Positions 1 to 8,531 are shown, counted from the first letter of the stretch. The stretch: DNA of 21,486 nt from Deltaproteobacteria bacterium UBA6601 (GCA_002433485.1 DJIF01000073.1:1-21486), one strand, 5' to 3'. Notes: generated from the sequence alone by a model not told the origin. Numbers and translations: made by a program.

Positions 1-1089
1 ATTGGCATGGAACGCAAGTGGCTGTGGGAGGACTGGCAGGACGCTCTCGAAGGTGGCTTTGTTCCGGATTGCTCTGATGACCCCTGCTACGACTGCGGGG
101 TCTGTGACCACAAGGAGGTCCACAATCGGATCTACGTCAGTCCAGAGCCTGGGGCAGCCCCTCAGCATCGGGACCGGCAGCGTCTTCGAGGGAGTGTCGA
201 CTACCGTAAGCAGGACCCCCAGTTTGTAGCGATGCCGCGGCCACCGGGTCGTAAGTCGAACAATGCGGTTGATGCGGTGCCAAGTCAGGGCCTTGCTCCA
301 GGTTCTGCCATAGCAAGGGCTGCTGCAGGACAGCGTGAAGAGGACTCTGGACGTGGTCCACAGCGCCCCAAACCGCCTAGTGTTGAGAGCGAGGACCCGG
401 CTGATCTTTGCGATACCCGGCTTCCTGTTGCAGAGCGGCTGAAGGTCGAGATCCGTTACGGCAAGCGTGGCCAGTTGCGCTTCCTCGGTCATCTCGAGGT
501 AATGAAGGTTTTTCTTCGGGCTTTGCGTCGGCTCGAAGCACCGGTCATTTGGAATCGTGGTTTTCGTCCGGCGCCGCGACTGGGCTTTGGTCCGGCGCTG
601 GCCGCTGGCTTTGGCTCGACTTGTGAGTTTGCAGAATTGGAACTCAAGCGTCCGCTGGATGTGAATTTGTTTGCCGAGCAGTTAAAGCAGGAAATGCCTG
701 ATGAGTTGCCCGTTCTTGCGGTGCGGGAGGTTCCTGTTAAGGGCCGCGCTGTTGCGGCCCGCATCACCGCCTGGGGCTATCGAGTTGACGCGCCCATGGC
801 CTTGTTTGGCGAGGCTCGTAAGGCTGTTGAAGAGTTTCTTGCCTGCGCCACAGTGCCCATTGAGGTGAGTCGCAAGGGCAAGACTCGCAACGTGGATATT
901 CGTCCTGCTGTGCAGGCCCTGGACGAGGTGGGTGACGGCAGTTGGCTGCTCAAGGTGCAGTTTGGTGGTCCCGGAGCACGGATCCGGGACGTGTTGCGGG
1001 CCATCTGGGGTGAACATGCGGCCCGTTCCGTGAAGGGTTGGGCTGTCACCAGGGTTGAGACTTGGTTTGACCAGGGCGCGGACGCTTGA
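1..1089 (+). CDS. Radical SAM protein fused to DUF2344 domain (5'-truncated by window edge)
   Basis: The frame is open from base 1, so the window starts inside the gene. The first ~45 residues resemble the end of the TIGR03960 radical SAM family (YgiQ-like, probably with an N-terminal cobalamin-binding part outside the window): a W-rich helix, then a Cys cluster with spacing C-x5-C-x2-C-x2-C at about bases 70-110. A low-complexity Pro/Arg/Gly linker of ~90 residues follows. From about base 440 to the end is a DUF2344 (TIGR03936) domain, recognised by the start KVEIRYGKRGQLRFLGHLE and the later segment GFRPAPRLGFGPAL. In many deltaproteobacteria these two parts are fused or adjacent and precede RNase G, as here. 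The biochemical function is not established; a role in RNA or ribosome modification is inferred from context only. The stop TGA is 1 base before the next start. Confidence 0.85.
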   Translation: MGMERKWLWEDWQDALEGGFVPDCSDDPCYDCGVCDHKEVHNRIYVSPEPGAAPQHRDRQRLRGSVDYRKQDPQFVAMPRPPGRKSNNAVDAVPSQGLAPGSAIARAAAGQREEDSGRGPQRPKPPSVESEDPADLCDTRLPVAERLKVEIRYGKRGQLRFLGHLEVMKVFLRALRRLEAPVIWNRGFRPAPRLGFGPALAAGFGSTCEFAELELKRPLDVNLFAEQLKQEMPDELPVLAVREVPVKGRAVAARITAWGYRVDAPMALFGEARKAVEEFLACATVPIEVSRKGKTRNVDIRPAVQALDEVGDGSWLLKVQFGGPGARIRDVLRAIWGEHAARSVKGWAVTRVETWFDQGADA

Positions 1090-1090
1090 G

Positions 1091-2806
1091 ATGGGCTCTA
1101 GACTCTCTGTTGATAACGCGCTTCTCCTCAACCGTACGGCGGGTGAGTTGCGCGCGGTTCTTGTCCAGGGAGGGCTGCCGACTTCTTTCTATGTAGAGCG
1201 TAACCGCGACCGTGGGATTGTAGGCAATATCTACAAGGGGCGGGTGGTACGCATTGTGCCTGGCATGCAGGCGGCCTTTGTTGAACTGGGGCTTGATCGG
1301 GCCGGCTTTCTCTATGTCGGTGATGTGGCTGCAGCGCGCATGGTCAGCGGAGTGGAAGAGTCCGCTGGGTCGGTCGATCCGGAGAGCACTCTTGATCCGG
1401 TTGGCCTCGCCGCTGGCCCGTTGCCATCCTGGCAGGAGTCGCGAAACCTGGATTTAGCGGTGGCTGAAGGTCCTGATGCCGAGTCGACGGTCGGCGTGCC
1501 CAGTCAACTGTCGAGCCCGGCATCGCAGGATCCAGAGGTGAGCTTCGGGGCGCCTGGTGGCGACCGAGAACGTCGCCCGCGGCGCATTCAGGAGGTCCTG
1601 CGCTCGGGTCAGGAGATCGTGGTACAGGTGCGTAAAGAGGCACTCGGAAGCAAGGGCCCCCGCTTGACCACTTCGCTTTCGGTGCCAGGACGGTTTCTGG
1701 TCTATGTCCCGGGCGGTGACAAGGTGGGGGTGTCCCGTCGCATCACTGATGAGGAGGAGCGCGAGCGGCTGCGTGATCTCGTTGAGGGGCATCAGCGCCA
1801 GGGTGAAGGCTTCATCGTACGGACCGCCTGTGAAGGGGTGGATGAAGACATTCTGGTTGCGGACATGCAGTACCTGCGTCAGGTGTGGACGAGCATCGAA
1901 GCAAACGGCCGCTCTGAAGATGCCCCTGGGCTGCTTCATCAGGAGCTTGATCTGGCCTTGCGGGCGACGCGTGACATGGTGTCCGAAGAGATCCGTAGGG
2001 TGGTGGTCGACGATGCAGAGGATGAGCGGCGCATCGCTGAGTTTATGGCTCGCTTTATGCCGCGCGTAGGCGGCTACTTGGAGCTTTACCAGGACCCCAC
2101 CCCGATGCTGGAGGCGGCCGGAGTTGAGCGGGTGCTGCAGCGGGTGCTGCGGCGCCGGGTCCACCTCCCTTCTGGTGGTTACCTGGTGGTAGAGAAGACT
2201 GAGGCACTGACCTCTATCGACGTAAACAGCGGGCGTTATGTGAGTGGGGCCAACCTCGAGGAGACTACCTTGAAGGTCAACCTTGAGGCCGTAGATGCAC
2301 TGCTTTATCAGCTGCGCCTGCGTGACATCGGCGGGCTCATCATCATTGACTTCATCGACATGGAGGTGGAGCAGAGCCGTAGCCAGGTCGAGGCCGCCCT
2401 TGAAGCCGGTTTGGCCCGGGATCCCGCTCGCTCAAGCTTCTTGCCCATCTCGGAGTTTGGGCTGGTGGAGATGACGCGTCGCCGGGTACGCGAGGATATC
2501 GCCAGCAACCTACAGGTCGAGTGTCGACTCTGCGATGGCTCAGGGCGGCTAAAGTCGCGAGAGACCGTGGCGTACGAGGTGCTTCGGGAGATTGCCCGCA
2601 ACGTCAGTCCGGATAAGAGCAAGGTGCAGGAACTCAGCGTTCGCTGCGAACCGAGCGTTGCTGCTCATCTGCGCTCCTGCGAAGAGGAGGCGCTGAGTGA
2701 TCTGGCCGAGGCCCTTGGCAGTCCGGTTGATGTGGTCGCTGAGTCGAGTTTTCACCGCGAGCGGTTTACCGTGTCCTTTCAGGTGAAAGGTAGGCAGGGA
2801 GTATGA
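1091..2806 (+). CDS. rng: Ribonuclease G/E family endoribonuclease
   Basis: Endoribonuclease of the RNase E/G family (571 residues), which matures 16S/5S rRNA and tRNA and degrades mRNA. Residues ~25-80 form the first half of the S1 RNA-binding domain (IVGNIYKGRVVRIVPGMQAAFVE). The second half resumes after an unusual ~85-residue hydrophilic insert, at ~165-215. The catalytic core has Asp377 in SIDVNSGR and Asp420 in IIIDFIDME. Their 43-residue spacing equals that of E. coli RNase E D303/D346. The Zn-link Cys pair C478-x2-C481 lies 58 residues after Asp420, again as in RNase E. There is no long C-terminal degradosome scaffold, so it is closer to RNase G in architecture. The ATG at 1091 is chosen because an upstream in-frame GTG/ATG would sit inside the preceding gene. 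The 3' end overlaps the next start in ATGA. Confidence 0.95.
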   Translation: MGSRLSVDNALLLNRTAGELRAVLVQGGLPTSFYVERNRDRGIVGNIYKGRVVRIVPGMQAAFVELGLDRAGFLYVGDVAAARMVSGVEESAGSVDPESTLDPVGLAAGPLPSWQESRNLDLAVAEGPDAESTVGVPSQLSSPASQDPEVSFGAPGGDRERRPRRIQEVLRSGQEIVVQVRKEALGSKGPRLTTSLSVPGRFLVYVPGGDKVGVSRRITDEEERERLRDLVEGHQRQGEGFIVRTACEGVDEDILVADMQYLRQVWTSIEANGRSEDAPGLLHQELDLALRATRDMVSEEIRRVVVDDAEDERRIAEFMARFMPRVGGYLELYQDPTPMLEAAGVERVLQRVLRRRVHLPSGGYLVVEKTEALTSIDVNSGRYVSGANLEETTLKVNLEAVDALLYQLRLRDIGGLIIIDFIDMEVEQSRSQVEAALEAGLARDPARSSFLPISEFGLVEMTRRRVREDIASNLQVECRLCDGSGRLKSRETVAYEVLREIARNVSPDKSKVQELSVRCEPSVAAHLRSCEEEALSDLAEALGSPVDVVAESSFHRERFTVSFQVKGRQGV

Positions 2807-3552
2807 ACGCGCAACGTGACTCAGGGGGCCCGCAGCGGTCGCTGCGGACCATGCTCCGGGACAACCTGGTAGCGGGCATCCTGGTGGCCGCGCCCATCGC
2901 GGTCGTCCTGTGGGTCTTCAACAAGCTGGTGCTGAGTATGGACGGTGTGCTGGCTCTGGTGCCGCAGAGCATTCGCTCGCTGCGCTGGACCCCCCCATTG
3001 CTGGGGACGCCGACTCCGATCCTGGAGACGCCTGGCCTCGGCTTCTTTTTGACCGTAATTCTGGTGGTCATGCTTGGGGTTTTGGCCAGGGGCTATTTTG
3101 GCAGGACCGTTCTCCAGCGCCTTGCTGTGTTGGTGGAGCAGGTGCCGCTGCTGGGCACCATCTATTCGGCCACCCGCCAGCTGTTGGAGGCGGTGTTCTC
3201 ATCGCGGGCGCAGAATTTTCAGCGCGTGGTATTGGTGGAATTCCCGCGTAAGGGCTGCTACTGCCTGGGCTTCTTGACCGCTGAGGCCTGGCAAGGGGTA
3301 CAGCAGGCGGTAGGATCGGCGCTGGTGTCGGTGTTCGTGCCGACCACGCCGAACCCTACCTCGGGTTTCTTTGTGCTCTACCCCAGGGATGAACTGAGGG
3401 TGCTTAATATGACCGTAGAAGAAGCTTTTAAGGCCATCATGAGCTCGGGGATCGTCGCTCCTCGGGATGGTGGCCTGGCCGATCTTGAGGTTTCAGAGAT
3501 CACCGCGGAGGTGGCCGTCATCTCCGGCGAGTTTGAAATGGAGCCGTCGTGA
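2803..3552 (+). CDS. DUF502 family inner-membrane protein
   Basis: A 249-residue DUF502 protein. Two membrane segments are visible, at about residues 20-43 and 73-93. A conserved cytoplasmic or periplasmic body follows, with family hallmarks LVEQVPLLGTIYSATRQ, VVLVEFPRKGCYCLGFLT, VFVPTTPNPTSGFF and a C-terminal MTVEEAFKAIMSSGI. The length is typical of the family. The function is unknown; plant homologues (COV1/LCV) act in membrane trafficking and vein patterning, which does not transfer to bacteria. The start codon overlaps the rng stop (ATGA at 2803-2806), and its own stop overlaps the rlmN GTG start, so it is probably co-translated with both. Confidence 0.9.
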   Translation: MNAQRDSGGPQRSLRTMLRDNLVAGILVAAPIAVVLWVFNKLVLSMDGVLALVPQSIRSLRWTPPLLGTPTPILETPGLGFFLTVILVVMLGVLARGYFGRTVLQRLAVLVEQVPLLGTIYSATRQLLEAVFSSRAQNFQRVVLVEFPRKGCYCLGFLTAEAWQGVQQAVGSALVSVFVPTTPNPTSGFFVLYPRDELRVLNMTVEEAFKAIMSSGIVAPRDGGLADLEVSEITAEVAVISGEFEMEPS

Positions 3553-4664
3553 TCGAGCAGCTGGCGGTACTCGGGAGCAGTGGGGAGCCGGAGGCCCGGC
3601 GCGATCTGGTGGGAATGACCCTCGCTGAACTCTGCACGTTTGCTGAGGATGTACTCGGGGAGCGCTCATTTCGAGGCAAGCAGCTCTTTAAGTGGATTTA
3701 CCAGAAAGACTGCCGCGACTTCCGTGCCATGACCGATGTCGCTCGAGCTCTGCGAGAGCGACTGCTGGAGATCGCGCGAATCTCCCGGCTCGAAGAGCGC
3801 AGCGTGCAGCGCTCGCGGGACGGCACGATCAAGTTCCTGTGGGGGCTTGAAGATGGCCTGCAGGTAGAGTCGGTGCTGATTCCGGAAGATCGTCGGCTGA
3901 CTCTTTGCATTTCGACCCAGGTGGGCTGCCCATTGGCTTGCGACTTTTGCGTTACCGGCAAGGGGGGCTATGCACGTAATCTGAGCCGGGCTGAGATTGT
4001 GCTGCAGGTGATGCAGGCCCAACAGCACAGTCCAGATCGGCGGATCAGCAACATCGTGCTGATGGGAATGGGTGAGCCCTTGCTCAATCTTGATAACGTG
4101 TTGCCGGCCATGGAGGTCGTTCAGGAGAACGACGGGCTGGGGATCTCGCATCGGCGCATAACCCTCTCGACCGTGGGGCTGTTGCCTCAGCTTGAGGAGT
4201 TTGGCAGGAGGTCGCGCTTGAATCTGGCGGTGTCCCTGCACGGTACGACCAACGAGCAGCGCACTCGCTTGATGCCGATCAATCGCAAGTATCCCCTTGA
4301 GGAGTTGATGGAGTCGCTGCGCCGCTTCCCGCTGCCTCATCGCAAGCAGATCACCATTGAGTACATTCTCCTCAAGGGAGTCAATGACAGCGTTGCCGAT
4401 GCCCATCGACTGGTCCGCCTCCTGCGTGGCTTGCCGGCCAAGGTCAACCTCATTCCTTACAACAACAATCCTTTCACTGAGTACGAGACCTCAGAGCAGC
4501 GGGACATCCTGGCTTTTCAGGATGTGCTGATGGCGGCGCGAATCCATACCATTACGCGCTTGAACCGTGGTGAAGACATTAGTGCCGCCTGCGGACAACT
4601 CGGTGGCTACAAACAGCAGCGTCCCAGGCCCGTAGCGGCGGCTGGGGCTCAGGAGCAGCGATGA
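3549..4664 (+). CDS. rlmN: Dual-specificity RNA methyltransferase RlmN (23S A2503 / tRNA A37)
   Basis: Radical SAM methyltransferase (371 residues) that makes 2-methyladenosine at 23S rRNA A2503 and at A37 of some tRNAs. It uses two SAM per turn and releases SAH, methionine and 5'-deoxyadenosine. The 4Fe-4S motif is C127-x3-C131-x2-C134 in VGCPLACDFC. Two further cysteines used in catalysis are present: C120, seven residues before C127, and C348 in the C-terminal DISAACGQLGG. These correspond to C118 and C355 of the E. coli enzyme. SAM-binding GMGEPLLN and the NLAVSLHG and LIPYNNNP motifs are all there. Start is GTG at 3549, overlapping the previous stop (GTGA). The C-terminal ~15 residues are a basic, Ala/Gln-rich tail. 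The stop overlaps the next ATG. Confidence 0.97.
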   Translation: MIEQLAVLGSSGEPEARRDLVGMTLAELCTFAEDVLGERSFRGKQLFKWIYQKDCRDFRAMTDVARALRERLLEIARISRLEERSVQRSRDGTIKFLWGLEDGLQVESVLIPEDRRLTLCISTQVGCPLACDFCVTGKGGYARNLSRAEIVLQVMQAQQHSPDRRISNIVLMGMGEPLLNLDNVLPAMEVVQENDGLGISHRRITLSTVGLLPQLEEFGRRSRLNLAVSLHGTTNEQRTRLMPINRKYPLEELMESLRRFPLPHRKQITIEYILLKGVNDSVADAHRLVRLLRGLPAKVNLIPYNNNPFTEYETSEQRDILAFQDVLMAARIHTITRLNRGEDISAACGQLGGYKQQRPRPVAAAGAQEQR

Positions 4665-5518
4665 AGACAGTTGCAGTGATTGGCGGTAGCGGTCTCTACG
4701 AGATGGAGGGGCTCAGTGAAGTCGAGGAGATTGTGTTCGACACCCCCTTTGGCTCGCCGAGCGACGCCATCATCTCTGGGATGCTCAATGGGGTCCGGAT
4801 GCTGTTTCTGCCCCGGCATGGACGAGGTCATGTCCTGACCCCTAGTGAGGTTCCTTACCGGGCCAATATCTGGGCGCTCAAGAAGCTCGGGGCGCAGTGG
4901 TGCATCTCCCTGTCAGCAGTGGGTTCTCTCAAGGAGGAGATTGTCCCCGGTCAGGTGGTGATCATCGATCAGTTTATTGATCGGACCAAGAACCGGCCGT
5001 CCACCTTCTTTGGTGATGGCATTGTCGGTCACGTTCCTTTTGGTCAGCCCATCTCGCCGGTCCTGGCAGGCGTTCTGGAGCGGGCTTCTGGCGAAGCGGG
5101 TGCTAGGGTTCATGTCGGTGGCACCTATGTGTGCATGGAAGGCCCCGCCTTTTCGACCCGCGCGGAGTCCTTTCTGTACCGCTCTTGGGGCGCCTCCGTA
5201 ATTGGTATGACCAATCTCCCAGAGGCAAAGCTCGCCCGCGAGGCTGAGATCGCCTATGCGACGATCGCTCTGGCGACGGACTATGACTGTTGGCACGAAG
5301 GTCATGATGATGTCTCTGTCGATGCGGTGGTGGCCATTGTTAAGAAGAATGTGGCCCTGGCAAAGCGCATTGTTGCCATCGCTGCGGAACAGATTCCTGA
5401 GGCACTGGATCCTTTGGTTGTGGGGGCCTCCCAGTTTGCGGTGATGACGGCGCCCGATAGAATCCCCGCGGATCGGCTGGCAGACCTTGAGCCGATTGTT
5501 GGCAGGTACTTTCGTTGA
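4661..5518 (+). CDS. mtnP: S-methyl-5'-thioadenosine phosphorylase
   Basis: A 285-residue trimeric MTA phosphorylase of the eukaryote-like MTAP class. It splits methylthioadenosine with phosphate to adenine and 5-methylthioribose-1-phosphate (methionine/adenine salvage); family members also accept 5'-deoxyadenosine. Visible landmarks are the N-terminal phosphate loop IGGSGLYEMEG, LPRHGRGH, VPYRANIWALKKLG, IIDQFIDRT, CMEGPAFSTRAES and GMTNLPEAKLAREAEI. D207-Y-D209 (in ATDYDCW) corresponds to human D220/D222, which recognise the adenine base and mark MTAP rather than guanine/hypoxanthine PNP. The ATG overlaps the rlmN stop by 4 bases, implying coupled translation. No other methionine-salvage gene is in the window. 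Confidence 0.93.
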   Translation: MKTVAVIGGSGLYEMEGLSEVEEIVFDTPFGSPSDAIISGMLNGVRMLFLPRHGRGHVLTPSEVPYRANIWALKKLGAQWCISLSAVGSLKEEIVPGQVVIIDQFIDRTKNRPSTFFGDGIVGHVPFGQPISPVLAGVLERASGEAGARVHVGGTYVCMEGPAFSTRAESFLYRSWGASVIGMTNLPEAKLAREAEIAYATIALATDYDCWHEGHDDVSVDAVVAIVKKNVALAKRIVAIAAEQIPEALDPLVVGASQFAVMTAPDRIPADRLADLEPIVGRYFR

Positions 5519-5535
5519 TCTGAAAGGGAGCGGTC

Positions 5536-6339
5536 ATGGCCCTGAGAAATGCGACCATCCAGCACGCTTTGGCATGGTGCGCTGGGCTCGGCGCTCTGCT
5601 GGTGATCTTTTCGACCGGTCTGGTGGGCTGCATTTCCCATCAGCAGATCCGTGCCGCTGAGGGTCATACGACCATGGCCCTTGCGGACCTCAATAAGGGA
5701 GACACGGCCAGCGCCATCACCAAGTCCAAGGCGGCGGTGAAGGCCAATCGTTGGGATGCCAAGGCCTGGCACAGCCTGGCCCTTGCATATTTTGCAGCCG
5801 AGCTTCCAGGTGAGGCGGAGACCGCTTTCCTCAAGTCCTTAAAGTTACAGCCGCAGTTCAGCCGAGCCGCCCTCAATCTGGGCAGCCTTTATCTTGAGCA
5901 GGAACGCTGGGATGAGGCCATTGCCCAACTGGAGGTAGCCGCCACAGATCCTGAATATACGCAGCCGGATCGGGCGCTCCACAACCTTGGCTGGGCCTGG
6001 TTCAACAAGGGTGACTTCGAACAGTCGCGCGGTTACTACCGTCGAGTTCTGCGCCAGTTCCCCAGGTTTTGCCCGGCGCTGCTGAACCTGGGGCTTGTGG
6101 ATGAGGCTGAGGGCAAGATCGAAGATGCTCTGGAGCGTTATCAGCAGGCTTCTGAGTGTGACCCCTCTGATCTCAAGGCGCGGTTCCACATGGGTGTCGC
6201 AGCAGGTCGCTTGGATATGGTGGCCGATGCTTGCAAGCACCTGGCGATGGTCAAGGATGCCGATCCTTACGGTGAGTTGCATGGTCCCGCCAGTGAGCAG
6301 TTCAAGCGACTGGCCTGCGATCAGTTCCCCTCTATGTAG
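5536..6339 (+). CDS. TPR lipoprotein, PilF/PilW-like
   Basis: A 267-residue exported lipoprotein. An N-terminal hydrophobic signal (residues ~12-31) ends in the lipobox LVGC with Cys32. The mature part is a run of about five to six tetratricopeptide repeats (residues ~45-235), with signatures such as AWHSLALAYF, AALNLGSLYLEQERWDEAI, ALHNLGWAWFNKGDFEQS and ALLNLGLVDEAEGKIEDALE. Size and architecture match PilF/PilW pilotins, which help the type IV pilus secretin assemble in the outer membrane. In gammaproteobacteria pilF often lies near rlmN, which fits the rlmN-mtnP-TPR order here. No other pilus gene is present, so PilF identity is inference and a generic TPR lipoprotein is the alternative. 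A clear GGGAG ribosome site lies 5 bases before the ATG. Confidence 0.85.
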   Translation: MALRNATIQHALAWCAGLGALLVIFSTGLVGCISHQQIRAAEGHTTMALADLNKGDTASAITKSKAAVKANRWDAKAWHSLALAYFAAELPGEAETAFLKSLKLQPQFSRAALNLGSLYLEQERWDEAIAQLEVAATDPEYTQPDRALHNLGWAWFNKGDFEQSRGYYRRVLRQFPRFCPALLNLGLVDEAEGKIEDALERYQQASECDPSDLKARFHMGVAAGRLDMVADACKHLAMVKDADPYGELHGPASEQFKRLACDQFPSM

Positions 6340-6362
6340 GCAACGACTAGGGAGAAAGCGTC

Positions 6363-7718
6363 GTGTCGAAGGACCGCAAGCAGCTGCTGGTCAACTCGCT
6401 GCGGCGCCTTGTTCGGCGCGGTGCGACAGTGCATCTACGTCGCATCCTGGAGAAGACCCGCAGCGAAGACCTGGCTTCGGCCATGGAAGAGTTCCTCGGT
6501 GGCGAAGCCCGGGGACTGTTTGCCATGCTGCTCGAAGATTCGCAGCGGGCTGCTGAAGTCCTTGCCGCGTTCGATCACACTCGTGTTGTCGAGCTCATCG
6601 CCGATCTTGATCCTGCCCAGCTGGGCCCTGTATTCGACAAACTCGCCGCAGACGACGCAGCAGATATCCTGGCCTCGCTACCCGAGGACTTGCGGGCTTC
6701 GATCCTTGCGGTTCTGACCGTCGAGGACAGTGTCGATATCGAGGAACTCATGCAGTACGGGCCGGATACCGCCGGCGGCATCATGAACACCGACCTGTTC
6801 GCCCTGGATAAGGAGATGACCGCGCGGGAGGCCATCGTTGCGCTACAGGAGAATCCCGATGCTGAGGTGGTGTTCTATGTCTACTGTGTCAACGAGGAGG
6901 GCACCCTGGTTGGCGTCTTGAGCTTGCGCCAGTTGCTGCTGGTCGCTCCGGCGACCCAGCTCAAGGAGGTTATGAACTCTGAGGTCATCTCAGTGCCGCT
7001 GACGATGGATCAGGAAAAAGTTGCGTCCATTGTCGCTCGCTACGATCTGCTCGCTGTCCCCGTGGTCGATGACTTCAACAAGTTGGTGGGTATCGCCACC
7101 GTTGACGATGTCATTGACGTGCTCCAGGAAGAGGCCACCGAGGACATGTTGAAGATGGCTGGCGTGGTTGAAGAAGCTGCCGCCCGGCAGAGCGCAGTGG
7201 GGTCCGCGCGGGTTCGGCTGCCGTGGCTGCTGGCCTCTGTAGGAGGCGGGTTGGGTGCTGCTTTTCTTATTGAGAGCTTTGAGGCTTATTTGATTCAGGT
7301 GACCATTCTGGCTGCCTTCATTCCCATCGTGATCGGTCTGGGCGGCAACGTCGGAGTACAGGCTTCTACCCTGGTGGTGCGCGGGCTGGCTATGGACCAG
7401 ATCGACGTTAAGCGCTTGCTGCCAGCCTTGCTCGCCGAGCTCAAGGTATCCGCGGTGATCGCTCTGGTGTGCTCGCTGGTGGTGGCCTGCGCCGCTTTCT
7501 TTCTTGGAGATGGTAGCTTGCGGCTCGCTGGTGCGGTCTCCACCTCGCTGTTTGTGGTGATGGCTTTTGGCGCTCTTTTGGGCACGGCGGTGCCTATGCT
7601 TTCGGCGCGGCTTGGTATTGATCCAGCTGTTGCCACCGGCCCGATCCTTACTACCTCCATCGATCTTATCGGGGTGTTTTTCTACTTTCTGATCTGTGTC
7701 ACCTGGCTTGAGCTGTGA
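6363..7718 (+). CDS. mgtE: Magnesium transporter MgtE
   Basis: A 451-residue Mg2+ channel of the inner membrane, full length for the family. Residues ~1-130 form the helical MgtE N domain. Residues ~135-255 hold a pair of CBS domains (GPDTAGGIMNTDLFALDKEMT begins the linker into them; the second ends near VDDVIDVLQEEA), which sense cytosolic Mg2+ and gate the pore. The C-terminal part has five membrane helices with the family pore signature GLGGNVGVQASTLVVRG and the late PILTTSIDLIGVFFYF. Start is GTG at 6363 with a GGGAG ribosome site about 8 bases upstream. I see no M-box-like long leader: the gap to the upstream gene is only 23 bases, so gating by the CBS domains is the only regulation visible. 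Confidence 0.96.
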   Translation: MSKDRKQLLVNSLRRLVRRGATVHLRRILEKTRSEDLASAMEEFLGGEARGLFAMLLEDSQRAAEVLAAFDHTRVVELIADLDPAQLGPVFDKLAADDAADILASLPEDLRASILAVLTVEDSVDIEELMQYGPDTAGGIMNTDLFALDKEMTAREAIVALQENPDAEVVFYVYCVNEEGTLVGVLSLRQLLLVAPATQLKEVMNSEVISVPLTMDQEKVASIVARYDLLAVPVVDDFNKLVGIATVDDVIDVLQEEATEDMLKMAGVVEEAAARQSAVGSARVRLPWLLASVGGGLGAAFLIESFEAYLIQVTILAAFIPIVIGLGGNVGVQASTLVVRGLAMDQIDVKRLLPALLAELKVSAVIALVCSLVVACAAFFLGDGSLRLAGAVSTSLFVVMAFGALLGTAVPMLSARLGIDPAVATGPILTTSIDLIGVFFYFLICVTWLEL

Positions 7719-7757
7719 GGGCCGGCAGGATGACGCAGTTCACGGAACAGCATCGCG

Positions 7758-8531
7758 GTGCCTGAGCGTCTGGAGGCTCTGGTCCTGCGCCAGGTTGATT
7801 ATCGGGATGCGGACCGGATGGTCTCGCTGTTGAGCGCAGATCGCGGCAGGCTTGAGCTGTGCGTTCCTCAGGCGCGTTCCTCGCGCAAGCGCTTTGGTGG
7901 ACTTGATCTCTACACCTTGGCTGAGTTCGAGCTGGTGGAGCGCCGCGGTCGCGAGCGTTTGAGTTCAGCGCGGGTCCTTGACTCGTGGTTGGGCATTAGA
8001 GACTCCATCGAACGGCTTGCTCTGGCCGCCTATGCATGTGAAATGTTGTTGCAGGCGGTACCCGAGGAGATGCCAGCTGAGCAGGTTTTTTTGCTGGCTA
8101 AGGCTGCCTTGTCCTCGCTGGAGAGCGAGGCTGCTGACGCGGGATTGGGTTGGGTCCGGGCCTTCGAGCTGAAATTACTGCACGTGCTGGGTGCGCGACC
8201 TTCTCTTCGTCGCTGTGTCATCTGCGGTGACAGTGGCGATGCTCTGGCCCGGTTTTGGTCCCTTGAGCAGGGGGGACTGGTCCTGGGTTCCTGTGCTGAC
8301 CAGTGTCCCGATGCACGCCCCATCAGCGCTGGGGTTCTCAGGCTCCTTGACGCTGCCCTGCATCTACCGCTGGCCCGTCAAGCTGAGCTGTGCTGGGGAC
8401 TGTCGGAGCAGCGCGAAGCACATGCTCTGCTGGTGCCTTTTGTGCACACCCACATCGGCGGTCGCGATCGAGCTCGGAGCTTTCTGGAGCAGCTGCTTCC
8501 TGTTGACGTCCTGGCTGGAGAGGTGCTGTAG
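7758..8531 (+). CDS. recO: DNA repair protein RecO
   Basis: A 257-residue RecO, which works with RecR (and RecF) to load RecA on SSB-coated single-stranded DNA and anneals strands. The N-terminal OB fold is recognisable (LVLRQVDYRDADRMVSLLS, then LDLYTLAEFELVERRG). A helical domain follows, with a Cys cluster: CVIC near residue 153 and C-x3-C near residue 178, which would bind zinc as in many RecO proteins. The C-terminus (RARSFLEQLLP) is typical. Start is GTG at 7758. No strong ribosome site is seen, but the N-terminal alignment begins at the expected place. The gap to mgtE is 39 bases, so it may be read from the same transcript. Confidence 0.9.
   Translation: MPERLEALVLRQVDYRDADRMVSLLSADRGRLELCVPQARSSRKRFGGLDLYTLAEFELVERRGRERLSSARVLDSWLGIRDSIERLALAAYACEMLLQAVPEEMPAEQVFLLAKAALSSLESEAADAGLGWVRAFELKLLHVLGARPSLRRCVICGDSGDALARFWSLEQGGLVLGSCADQCPDARPISAGVLRLLDAALHLPLARQAELCWGLSEQREAHALLVPFVHTHIGGRDRARSFLEQLLPVDVLAGEVL

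Noticed and set aside
1454..2164. Minus-strand open frame of 236 codons
   Set aside because: Lies wholly opposite the conserved RNase G/E gene, has no recognisable motif and its codons reflect the complementary strand's bias.
3666..4406. Minus-strand open frame of 246 codons
   Set aside because: Opposite rlmN, whose conserved motifs are intact; His/Gln/Leu-rich shadow composition.
6340..6362. Mg2+ riboswitch before mgtE
   Set aside because: Only 23 bases lie between the genes, far too short for an M-box or ykoK-type leader.
7730..7765. 11-codon ORF in the mgtE-recO gap as a possible leader peptide
   Set aside because: Very short, no repeated regulatory codon and no attenuator structure; likely chance.
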